From contig NC_069125.1 of the NCBI RefSeq assembly GCF_026914265.1, positions 63,353,479-63,417,478 of the forward strand: a stretch of 64,000 nt of DNA, written 5' to 3'. The DNA comes from Mya arenaria. Lineage: Eukaryota; Mollusca; Bivalvia; Myida; Myidae. The position numbers were made by a program, and so were the translations under genes. Shown in pieces: positions 53,859-64,000 of the stretch (within the stretch, counting starts at the first letter, position 1; every line of letters begins with the position of its first letter). The notes beneath the pieces were generated by a model. That model saw only the letters and a list, made by a program, of their open reading frames with translations, ran no database searches and was not told the DNA's origin.

Positions 53859-54070
53859 CTGTGGTTCACATGAGACTGGATTATCATTAACAATCTTCAA
53901 TTGTATTAACTTTTTCACATATACCTGCTACAACTAGCCGGCTTCCTGTTCTAGTGCAAAGAGATTGTCTAACATGTGGACATATAGCCAGATTTGAAGC
54001 ACAGTTCCAGTATCAATCAAAGCCAGTGTCCTATATATCACAGTTACTAAGTCCTTATTTGAGTTGTTTG

Positions 54071-57000
54071 TTATCCATGCCTGAAGTAGTAGTCCACTGC
54101 TGTTGAGAACAGAGCAAACCCTGCTGCACCAAATGCGGCTGCCTTAAGTCCCGCTGAAAAATATGTTTAAACTTATTTATATTTCAACAAGCATAATTAG
54201 ATCTATAAAAAATATTTCAGCAAATGCGTTCTTCCTTAAATAACTTTATTTGATGAGAATCATTGGTTAAGACTTTCCACACGAATCTAATAAAGCCAAA
54301 AGGTAAATTTGTTATTGATTAAGCAAAAAAGTATACAAACCTCTCAATCCAAGAAGTCCCCCAACAATTCCCCCTGATATTGTCCCATTGGATAACGTAC
54401 TCTTGCCTCTGTACTGAAATGCAACAGTACTTGGGAAGTTACAAAGCAATTAAACACATTATCAATACAACTGTCAATACTGTCATTGTTAATAAAGAAA
54501 TTAAAGAGCAAGACTGACTAAGGATTAATTATACATTCACAAGTAATACATATTTCAATCATTTTATGGCTTTTAATACTTAACAATATAATGAACATAC
54601 ACTTTCTAATAAGCATTCTGTGCCTGCAAACATGAAGCCAATGGTTCCAAAGTTTTTTCCATACGAGGCACATCGGACCTTCATCTCTTTGAGTACTGCT
54701 CTAGTTGATGGTGTCTGGTCTGGTGTAGCTGTTGTGTAGGTCGACATTGGGTCGATTCCTACTGTGAATAGACCTAGAGCCATGCCAAGTCCAACACCTG
54801 GAAATTAGAAAGGCATTGGGAATGTATGGAAGACATGTCACGAGGCATGTGTACAATCAGATTTGACTCATCCATTGAAACTGAGGCAAATCTCTGTAAG
54901 AACAGACTGTTACAAGTACAGCTTCAGTCTTCGTACTATCAAATGATATCCTCTACCAGCATCTTCTACTGAGGCTCCCAACTCATCCACTTCAAATTGG
55001 ATGTCATACGAATGCAGCTACTCTGCAAAGACAGTTTAATGTACTAAAAATTAAATGACGACAGGGCTGTCGTTGAACTGACAACATTCTACATTTCCTA
55101 CCTATTTGACTGTTTTCTTATTTTTCAATTCACTTTTTCTTGTCACATTCCAAATGTTTTCTAGAATTCTATGACAGATTCTTATGATGTAGACTTAAGA
55201 AGAATGAATGTGCTACTGCCAGAACACTCGCATGGTTGTGTATCAAATGAGTTAGTCAGGCATTCAATTTGGCTATATGTAACAATGCTACAAGGTGGGA
55301 CAATATTTGTTCCCAAATTTAACTGCAAAATGGTGTTTGTGTTTGTTTTTACATGGACAGAATTATAGAATTTAGGAGTCTAAGAACGTTTCTGACCACT
55401 CCTTGACTTTTCTGACCTTTAAAAATTCCACTGAATCTATTAATTGTGTGCATGGTTTCTTTTTGTTTTGCCAAAGAAGTGTAACGTGTTGTATATCATT
55501 GTTAAAGTTATGGATAGAGCTTAGGCCAAAAATGATTTGGTTAGGGTAACATTCTATCCAAAATGGGCTGGGTACTGAATAGGTAGGCTTTATGTAAGAA
55601 CATTGTAGTAATCATTAGATAGGATAATTGCGGTAAAGAAGTATTCTGTATGAAGCTTTAAAGGTTTTAAAGTACATATTGAAACACACACATTTTTTCC
55701 CCAACTGACTATAAAAACAGTAGGGTCAGCACCTACGTTTTGTTTATGCTGTATCAAAAATGTTTTCAAAAAAGTTTTTCATGATTTCTACGGCTGTGTT
55801 AAAGAAAACTGAGATCAAATTTGACTTATTGGTTTTGGGGCATTTCTGTAGCGACGCTTCTTCCTTCAAGATTAGTATTAGTGACCAAGGTTTAGTCCAA
55901 AACTGATATTTTGATATTTTTTGTGGTTTAAAGCTAGTTCTGGCTTCTATAACTTTAATGTAGATATATATTTTTTTTGTTTACTACATATTCAAGTCAT
56001 GGCTTAACCCCCATACCAAAGTCAACCAGAATCAACTGACTGATGATCAAATTAAATGACTCAACAATCACATGACCATATTGACAACAATTGATTCTTA
56101 TTTTAGCATCGGCTTCACAATGTTTATTTAGTTGAAACCAATTGCATTTAGATTGAAAATAAATGTTAATAAATAAAAAACAATTAATATATTCCAAAAT
56201 TGTTAGCTGTTTGATTTCAAAATAGAAAAATAACAGAAAAAACAAACTTAAAATTTGTGAGGTCAATTGTAAGTCATGTGGGTAATTTCTGAAGATCTTG
56301 TTATCACATGATTAAATTTGAACACAACAATGTCCTAATTAAGGAGTGATTATAATCAGATTTATCATAAAGGTAAAACACCTATATATTAAGCATTTTT
56401 TGGTTTGGAAAACGTGTTTGTGAATTTTACTTCATTAACCTTAAGATATAGTTATTTTGTCTGTACAATGCATACTTGTAAGTGAAATAACATAAAAATG
56501 TCACGAATTCTGGTAGGGTTTGGATACGACGTTCTCTTCAGCGAACATGTCCCAAAAGGTAATATATAACGTGTTCGCTGAAGTTCTTTAGCTAGGATAA
56601 GGCAACTTAACCCTTTCCCTCATGTCTAATCAGCCATATTAGGCCTGCCACTGCATGGCTTATCAGTACATTGATAACCAGTAGCCAATAGATAATAAGC
56701 CCCTATAAGTACCCTTACTTCATAGAAGATTATTGGAGAATATTGAAAAATTGCTCCCTATGCATTTCAAACTTATTTTTCTAGTATTTCTTTTGGTTTA
56801 ATCAATTATAGTTAAATATAAAGTTTGTAGACAAATGAATTTCCAATCCAGTGGTATAATTTTTATTATGTTGTCTAAATTATTTGGTTGAACATTTATA
56901 GAAAAACACAATTCCAGTGAAAAATTGAAGATGTATCAATTGATTTCATATTATACTATATATATTTCAATTGACACCTATGCATAACAACTTTAATATT

Positions 57001-58737
57001 TTGTAGTATTTCTTTTGATTAAATTAATGTTAGAAATTCAAATAATGAATATAGCATTTGTAGTGTATCAAATTTCGAATCTAGTGATCATAGTTTAATC
57101 TAAAAAGGTTTTGACAATAAACAAATATTCTAATCACAGAAATCATGCATTGTTAAAAAATAAACACAATTTTATTGGGCAAACAACAAATGTTATTTCT
57201 GATTCATTGTTCTTATAAATAAATTTACATGTTCGTTGTTTTGAAATGAATTGAAAAATATTGTAAATATTGAAATAAAAGGCTGGGTCTGCTACTGGCA
57301 CAGTTTTAAAAACTTTGGCAACGTACTAGATATTGCCCTCAACAAGCCGAACAACTCAAATTTTTAATAGTCAGAATCGCTATTTAAATTAAATTTAGTG
57401 ATTCCGTAATAATATAATAATTAAAATCTGTCAACACAAGGCAATAAATCAAGGTCTGAAATGCATGGACAATTACGACAACATTCTTGTGTATTTATCG
57501 AGATCGAGAGAACACAGTGTTTTTACAGCTGTCAAACTGGGTCATATCACATATCCAGTAATATTATTATTATCCGTGTATTCACAACTTAATACTAACT
57601 TTGATTAAAGACGTACGGGGACATTTTTATTACCGGATTAACATTCCATTTTTGGAAACAGAAGTGACAAATGACATATGTTTATTCAAGCCAGACTCTT
57701 GTTTACTACATCGTAAATCAGCCATTTTTACACATTTCTAAACCATGACAGGTGACATCATTAGCGTGTGATCAATAGGATATATTTATATGATATTAAT
57801 TATTGGTAGTTTTAAATAGCTAGTGACGTGTATGGGGATTTTCCATTAAAAAAAATGAGACAAGCACGCGTCAAGCATGCGCTTTGAACTTTGAAGGCAT
57901 GTTTGACCTCTGTCTCTTTTAGTCGCGATTTTCCGAAAATCTCGAATAGTAACATCATCTTTTTTCATTATTTATATAATTATCGATGTTTATATTACAC
58001 AAAAATGCATTTGTTGCGAAAAAATAAGCAACAGATATGTTAATAAATGACCGTAAATAAGCATGGCACATTTTGGAACAATCATGCGGGAATCGATAGA
58101 GGGACATTTTGGAACAATTATGCGGTAATCGATAACGGAACAATTTGGAACAATCATGCGGGAATAGATAAAGGGGCAATTTGGCACAATCATGCGGAAA
58201 AGGGTTAAAGGGTCTTTGCTTTGTAAAGATTTATCTAAATGTTCAACAGGGTTCAAATTTAGCACTCGCAAACTCGCAAAATGCGAGCCAAAATCGACAA
58301 ATGTGAGTTGGGTTTAAAGAAAGGCGAGTAAATGTCTGGTTTTGCGAGTTGAAAATGTATGCAGTCGCAATAATTTGCGAGTAAAAAAAAGTTAACCCTG
58401 TTCAATGTTTAAGCCACAATTTTAGGCATTCGGTCACTATTTTTACATACACACTGCTCAAATTCGCAAAATGGCACGGGAAACACTGAATGTCCTTACC
58501 AACAACACCACTTGCAGTGGCCTTGAAAGAGCAACTCTCGAAAACTTTTGTTATCATTATTTCTTCTCTCTGACGCATTCCTGCGCCAAATGCCGATGGC
58601 AAGAACACATTTGTATGCAGCTTCTTTTCACCAATAACATGATCTACTATTAAGCTAAAACTATCTACGTCTTCTAGATTAAGCTGCGATATAGTTTCCT
58701 TCGTGACACCTTCGCCACTTCTCATGGGCGCCGCCAT
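54071..58737 (-). CDS. TIMM22: mitochondrial import inner membrane translocase subunit Tim22, 4 coding exons
   Basis: Channel-forming subunit of the TIM22 complex, which inserts multi-spanning carrier proteins into the mitochondrial inner membrane. Exons 58500-58737, 54601-54797, 54341-54413 and 54071-54153 give 196 residues (human 194). ESCSFKA (Cys69) and GTECLLES (Cys141) keep the two cysteines at the human positions, where they form an intramolecular disulfide. Glycine-rich membrane helices are visible at GVGLGMALGLF, NFGTIGFMFAG, SGGIVGGLLGLR and AAGFALFSTAVDYYF. The ATG follows a consensus CRE by 5 bases and gives the family's N-terminal length. Intron 1 (3.7 kb) contains a short MITE, a 36-bp tandem repeat and otherwise unremarkable AT-rich DNA. 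Confidence 0.95.
58068..58205. repeat. 36-bp tandem repeat, about 4 copies
   Basis: Units of the form TTTGGAACAATCATGCGGGA ... ATCGATA, with point differences, in TIMM22 intron 1. The minus-strand frames over it (peptides rich in 'FPHDCSK') are by-products. Confidence 0.8.
58247..58400. mobile_element. 154-bp MITE with CAGGGTT ends, TSD TTCAA
   Basis: CAGGGTTCAAATTTAGCACT at the left, AAGTTAACCCTG at the right, TTCAA at 58242-58246 and 58401-58405. Internal CTCGCAAACTCGC-type repeats form a partial palindrome. It shares end sequence and duplication length with 2475-3558. It sits about 100 bases inside TIMM22 intron 1. Confidence 0.75.
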
Positions 58738-58742
58738 TGGAA

Positions 58743-58750
58743 TGACGTCA
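58743..58750. promoter_or_regulatory. CRE/ATF consensus at the TIMM22 start
   Basis: TGACGTCA, the perfect palindromic CREB/ATF site, lies 5 bases upstream of the TIMM22 ATG. A site this close implies a very short 5' UTR or a downstream-acting element. Confidence 0.45.
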
Positions 58751-59346
58751 TTAAAAGTTTGTGCCGTATAGTTTGATCATTTGCTATTTCCACAGTGTTT
58801 ATGTTTTTATTAAGCTGTCAATTGATGTATATATTTTTTCCTGGTTAAACATTTGACAATTAGATATTAAAATGGATATGTCTCTGTGTACACGTAGTGC
58901 AGATTGAAAGAGTTTTCGTTTATCTACCAGGTGACATTATCTGATTTCCTTTCCCCTTCTTTTATAATCGTGTAAGATGATATAAAAAAAACACATGTTT
59001 AACTTTAAGTTACACAGACAGTATGTGTTTTTCATATTATGTAACTCGGATATGTCGGAAGATAATTATATTTCTACGTTCTAATACAAGAATTATTACA
59101 AGCTAACTCTGTATATAAGCAGCATTTTTACTAAGAAATCAAATTATTGTAAAACCCTGTACTGCAAGTATACATTACCATGCAGCTTGATTCTTGGTAT
59201 TGGCAGTTTTGTGTCTGTTGTGGCACCTACACCCTTTGTGTTTGATGAATGCAGCACATATTGGCAAAGATAAATCATTCTACTTAATGTCCCAATATTT
59301 ACACGGCAGGATTTTCAGGTTTGAAAAAGCTTAGATTGATACTAAA

Positions 59347-59455
59347 GTAAACCTTGGAAGAAAGGTGCGCCCAGTGTGGGACTCGAACCCACGACTGCTG
59401 GAACACTAGCACGGGGCTCTAACCAACTGAGCTAACAGGCCGCCTGGTTCTAGAC
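59347..59455 (-). repeat. tRNA-derived SINE (not a functional tRNA)
   Basis: On the minus strand GCCTGTTAGCTCAGTTGGTT (A box) and GGGTTCGAGTCCCAC (B box and T arm) are near-perfect. The acceptor arm pairs only partly, and the anticodon arm (TGCT-8 nt-AGCA) cannot form a normal 7-base loop. The tail TTCTTCCAAGGTTTAC matches the degraded copy near 43362. Confidence 0.65.
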
Positions 59456-60484
59456 CATGAGTTTGTTTACTTTGTGTTTTTATATATGTATTAAAAATCA
59501 TTTATTTCTATTTATCCACCGAACTAAAAACTAGTTTTTAGCATGGTATTACAGTAATGGTATTTACAGTTAAGAGCTGTGGCAATACAGGTCAGGGGTG
59601 ATTCATGTACTGTTTGTAGGAAGGTGTGGAAGAGGGTGTCCCTCTTCTTTCTGCTGGATGGGCGAGGTGTTCTTGGGAGGACAATTTGTAAAAATGTACA
59701 CTAAAGAGGAAAAAGATGAGCAAAACTGATACATCTAACAATGATTTTACATGATAAGTTAATATGCAAGAATATTCTGCCCATAAATTTAATTTGAGGA
59801 ACAATTCATGTGCAATTAATGTTGGGGTGGGGGTAGCCTCGGGGTAGGGTGGGAGGTATGCTTTCTCGGATGAATTTTTTAGGTTTTGTCAAATTTGAAA
59901 TTGTGAATGGTGTAATCAAACAATGTTGTAACCTATCAAAATGGGATTTTCGTTTTTCACTAGTATTTCGTGTAAAATTCATGTTAGGTTTATTTGATTT
60001 GTTTGTTTTATCTGATTTGAATGTTATGCTTGAGAAGTTATTTTTTAGCTGAACATATCATGTGGTTCATAGAATATACTTGAAAATATATTTTGATCAT
60101 AAAATAATTACATGTGTTTTTTGTTTCTAGAGTTTTTAGTTACTGATACTTATACTACTTTTTAAAAGAAGATTATTTGAAATATGTATTGGTCATTGAA
60201 AAAATTGCATGAACTGAATGAGTTCATGTACAAATTTTGACAGAAGAAGTTCTTTTTCAGACCAGAAACAAACTTTACAATAGTAGCAGTGCAATATGGC
60301 ATCCAATATTTTGGTTTGTTTCAGATTCTGTCACCCTAGATCTACATGTACCTTAATTATGTAACAAATAATGCACATGCACACTATCTTAAATTGTTTT
60401 GTAACTGTGGAAATACCAGAACTTCTTAATTATAAAAATGTACTTCATTATATAAATGATCTAAGATTCAGTTGTTCATGTATT

Positions 60485-61640
60485 AGCTCGATTTTTTCGA
60501 AGAATAGGTGGGCTATACAACTCGCCCCGGCGTCCGGTTAAAGTTTTAGGGCAAGTTGGGATTTTCACTTATAAGTCCAATACCCTTCATTCAATTGACT
60601 TAATACTTCACACAGTTGATCAGGGCCATCACATGATGAGGTTAGATAACTCCATATTATTCTTTACACATATTATGGCCCCTGATTGACTATGGAATTT
60701 AAAGTTTTAGGGCAGGTTGGGATATTTATTAATAACTTCTATACCCTTTGTTCAATTGACTTAATACTTCATACAGTTATTCAGGACCATCACACTCATT
60801 GTGATACTTCACACAGTATTTCAGGACCATCGCACAATGAGGTTACATAACTCCATATTATCCTTTATACAAGTTATGGCCCCTGATTGACTTAGGTTAA
60901 AGTTTTAGGGCAGGTTAAAGTTTTAGGGCAACTTGGGATTTCACTTACAACTCCAATATCATTCATTCAATTGACTTAATACTTCACACAGTTGTTCAGT
61001 GCCATCACATAATGAGGTTAGATAACTCCATATTATCTTTATGCCCCCACAAAGTGGCGGCATATAGGGTTGCCCTTGTCCTTACGTACGTCTGTCTGTC
61101 TGTACGTACGTACGTCCCGAAGATTGTTTCCGATCTAATTCTTGAAAACCGTTTGTCCAATCCTCACCAAACTTCAAACACATGTTTGTGACCATAATAT
61201 CTTGATCAAGTTCGATAGTCATGGAAATCGCTTTAGTCATTTAGGAGTTACGGCCCTTTTTTGCCAAAAATACTTCAAAAATATATGTTTCCAATCTAAT
61301 TCTTGTTTATACAAATTATGGCCACTGATTAACTCTGGAACTTAGGTTAAAGTTTTAGGGCAGGTTGGGATATTTATTAATAACTTCTATACCCTTCATT
61401 TAATTGACTTAATACTTCACACAATTGTTCAGGACCATCACCCAATGAGGTTATATAATTCCATATCCTTAATACAAGTTATGGCCCCTGATTGACTTAG
61501 GTTAAAGTTTTAGGCAAGTAAAAGTTAAGGGCGACTTGGGATTTTAATAAAAAAACTTCTATACTGCTCATTAAATGCACTTAAAATAAAATTCAAAATT
61601 ATTATTTACCACCATCTTACAACAAGAAACATAATTTCAT
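60485..61640. mobile_element. tandem-core element T5 (start AGCTCGATTTTTTCGAAG), interrupted by T4
   Basis: Begins after TT with AGCTCGATTTTTTCGAAGAA and then CAACTCGCCCCGGCGTCCGG. It contains at least four diverged units with AAAGTTTTAGGGCAGGTTGG, CTTAATACTTCACACAGTT and TTATGGCCCCTGATTGACT. The 3' end is not sharply visible; the boundary given is approximate. A 265-bp T4 element is inserted within a unit. Confidence 0.5.
61041..61305. mobile_element. short Helentron-like element T4, nested in T5
   Basis: Starts ATGCCCCCACAAAGTGGCGG (hairpin) after TTT. It has GTCTGTCT and TACGTACG microsatellites and one core unit (ACCAAACTTCAAACACATG, GTTACGGCCCTTTTTTGCC), and ends ATTCTTG before TT. T5 sequence resumes in register on the other side. 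It obeys the same T|T rule as T1-T3, though no 3' hairpin is obvious. Confidence 0.6.
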
Positions 61641-62781
61641 TTTAACCCTAAATACAAATTATGGCCCTTGATTTTTTTTAAATTTCTTTTGAAAAAATAT
61701 TTGTTTATATTCTTAAAGCACATTTTCATAATGGGAAGTTATTTGAATGACTTGCGTCATTATTTGGGTGGGCTGGTAGGAGGGCAGCATCAAAGTGTAT
61801 CCTTATGTATCAAATAATTTTAGTTAGGTTTGACATAAAGAGACCAAACTTGGTAATATTACATCGTTATTGTATTAACTTCAGAACAAAATCTGAATAA
61901 TTTTTTTTTAAAGTCTTTTTACATGTATTGGTTCATTTTAAACATCCTAATCAATTATGTGATGTAAAGTTTTTTTGATAATTGAATTCGGAAATCATGA
62001 TTTTCATCACATTCAGATATCTGTATGAAATATTATCTGTCATGATCGATTTATTGCAATAGATATTTACATCCAAGGATTGATATTTCAGCCATTTTGG
62101 GTCTTTTAAAGGGAAATAAACTAATATAAAATCATTTCCTAATTCGCTGGAGACTAAACAGCTTTTTCTTTTAACTGTAAAATTTCCCAATTTCGGCATT
62201 TTCACGCCGCAAAATTTCCCAAAATGTCTAGGGTCCTTTTCCCAAATTGGGTAGAAAAAGCCCTGACATGCCTGAATGCTTACATGATTATTTGGATTTG
62301 GCAATTCTGGCTATGTAAATTATAATGTTCAAACAGAATAATGGTCCTGTTTGTGCCTCTATCTTCCTCTGTAATAAGCAATCACACACATTATGTTGTA
62401 CTATTTACTTTCAGGGGCTGTAATACCAATATAACCAGATGAGACCCACACTGCCCCCTGACACCAACATGTACTCAAGCCCCACAGTGACCCAGACTCC
62501 TATCCTCAATCTCCTCACCTACCTTACCTAAACCATGCTTCAATCTTATAAATGTGCATTGATATTGTACAGACAGATTAAGATGTACAATCCAAAGTGT
62601 ACATCAAGACTGAAAGTAAAGCTGTTATTCTTGTAAACATATTTGAAATGGAAAATTTGTTGAATGAGCTTTGGCAGATAACATAGCGTAATGGAGAACA
62701 TTAAAATGTTTGAAGTCCCGTAACATTTGTTATAACACTTTCCAAGCATTGCAAATGTGAATTAAACCATCAGTGGATAAA

Positions 62782-63696
62782 ATGTTGAGTTATTTCCCTT
62801 ATCCACATCTTAAAGAATTGTATTTTCAACAGAACCGACTGCCAAGTGCAAACCCCACGAGGAGCTTTGTCGCAGGCACTGAAAATACTGAAAGGAAAGC
62901 AGTGATTAACCGAACTTCTCAAAGAGATTTCACTAAGTCACTTAATGTGACAAGGCCGTTGACATCCAGGGAAACTCTTTCGGATTCAGATGACAACCAG
63001 TCATTTGTTCAGTCTGTCACAGTTTTAAAGAATTCTTCTGAAGACTGCAAATATTCCATCCACACTGGCTTGCCTACCAGCAGCTTACACGAAGACAGCA
63101 ACGCTGAACAGCTGAGGGAATCATTTCTTGAGTCATTGAAATACAAACACAACATTGGCAACCCTGAACTCAAGCACAGGTCAGCATTTACAGATTTAAA
63201 TTTAGGTATGAGAGAACCCAGGAAAGCAGTTGAATGTCAGAGGCCCAGCCATAGTGACTCATGTTCTTGTGGGACATATCATTCACATCGCTTCAAAATA
63301 GCAAATCAGTTACCTTCCCACACTGATACACAGAGACCTAGAATACCTCAGAAGAAAAGCCATGAAGTGATTCAAGGCAATGAAAATCAGATGGTGATAT
63401 GTGAGTTTTTCTGGAAAGCATCACTTAGTTTCTGTGATTACCGAGCAGGGATGAAGCCAGTGGGGTTTGAGAATCTGTGGCCAGGTGAAAGGCAATTGGA
63501 GGGGCTGATGGTTGACGGCCTCGAGGAACTCGTGCGGAGGGGTGCTGTGTGGGACTTTTGCTACCTCATACTGGCTGATGGCCCCAAATATGCGCTCAAA
63601 TACCTCCTCGATAAGAACATACTGGGTGGGTATACCTTCAACTTCCAACACTTTTTGTTGAAATATTTAGTTGATGATGTGCATGCGTGTCATTAA
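62782..63696 (+). CDS. uncharacterised 304-residue protein
   Basis: A single frame from ATG at 62782 to TAA at 63694-63696. The same frame is open for 21 bases before the ATG, and ATCAG at 62769-62773 could be an acceptor, so an upstream exon is possible. Residues 1-205 are hydrophilic, with DSDD, Ser-rich stretches and a Cys cluster (SDSCSCGTYHSHR, about 155-167). Residues about 205-304 look like a folded helical domain (FFWKASLSFCDYRAGMKPVG, WDFCYLILADGPKYALKYLL). AATAAA follows at 63750. I do not recognise the family. The codon usage and conserved-looking C-terminal half favour a real gene. Confidence 0.6.
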   Translation: MLSYFPYPHLKELYFQQNRLPSANPTRSFVAGTENTERKAVINRTSQRDFTKSLNVTRPLTSRETLSDSDDNQSFVQSVTVLKNSSEDCKYSIHTGLPTSSLHEDSNAEQLRESFLESLKYKHNIGNPELKHRSAFTDLNLGMREPRKAVECQRPSHSDSCSCGTYHSHRFKIANQLPSHTDTQRPRIPQKKSHEVIQGNENQMVICEFFWKASLSFCDYRAGMKPVGFENLWPGERQLEGLMVDGLEELVRRGAVWDFCYLILADGPKYALKYLLDKNILGGYTFNFQHFLLKYLVDDVHACH

Positions 63697-64000
63697 AAAT
63701 AATGGAGCATTTATTTGTTTTATCATTAACAGAATAGTAATTATTGGCAAATAAAATAAAAACATTTCATAAATGGTTCTTTATATGATCACACTTCGAG
63801 TTTAACTCATTACAGTAGGACTATATCTGTAGCTAAAATTACAAAGCATGTCTTTCAGTTAACTTGAATATGATATGAAAATTAAACGAAAGTCATTTTT
63901 ATTTCATAACGCTTTTTGCATTTAAAGTTATGATCTTATTAAAAATTAAAACTTAGTACCATATATATAAAGTTGAACAATATGATTTGTTCTTAACCTT

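Noticed and set aside
59365-59445. tRNA gene on the minus strand
   Set aside because: A and B boxes are good, but the acceptor stem has a mismatch and two wobbles and no 7-base anticodon loop can form. The tail matches a second SINE copy near 43362.
59575-59705. GC-richer block with splice-like edges on both strands
   Set aside because: Short frames exist on both strands (plus from TTTGTAG to GTAAAA; minus ending in a tail YKQYMNHP), but neither could be linked to a neighbour or recognised. Strand is undecidable.
62415-62530. possible exon before the 62782 gene
   Set aside because: TTTACTTTCAG is a good acceptor, but all three frames stop within 30 bases, and the ATG frame inside also ends without a donor. 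It could be a UTR exon; not supportable.

Overview
The window looks like nuclear DNA of a bivalve mollusc. It is AT-rich and has many small exons with GT/AG introns. Its dispersed repeats are families I associate with bivalve genomes: tandem-core elements beginning ATGCCCCC or AGCTCACC, TTAA-ended and CAG-ended MITEs, and tRNA-derived SINEs. No CRISPR array, operon or rRNA is visible. Species and family recognition is from memory, not from a search.

Layout. (1) 1-81 is the last coding piece of an unidentified + strand gene. (2) 1811-24795 (+) is MKS1, the B9-domain ciliary transition-zone protein: 19 coding exons, 574 residues. Its introns hold nested transposons, including two tandem-repeat elements rich in nuclear-receptor half sites. 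(3) 25980-33462 (-) is DPH1 of diphthamide synthesis: 12 coding exons, 460 residues, tail-to-tail with MKS1. (4) 33481-42037 is an 8.6-kb stack of inverted-repeat elements beginning 18 bp before the DPH1 start codon. (5) 42314-45216 (+) is TRIAP1/Mdm35: two coding exons, 76 residues, head-to-head with DPH1. (6) 46655-48571 (-) is an intronless RING-less TRIM-like gene (B-box, coiled coil, beta-propeller), convergent with TRIAP1. (7) 49070-49360 (-) may be the terminal exon of an unknown gene. (8) 54071-58737 (-) is TIMM22: four coding exons, 196 residues. (9) 62782-63696 (+) is an uncharacterised protein.

The host genes are mainly housekeeping or ciliary. TRIAP1 and TIMM22 both serve the mitochondrial intermembrane space and inner membrane. 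DPH1 and TRIAP1 would be only about 0.3 kb apart without the stacked elements, so an ancestral shared promoter has apparently been split. That is the most striking feature of the window. Next are a 14-copy minisatellite made from the splice donor of MKS1 exon 16, and tandem-core elements carrying many perfect AGGTCACAGTGACCT (ERE-type) and DR2 nuclear-receptor motifs. All exon models were built by eye from splice signals, reading frame and remembered human orthologues.
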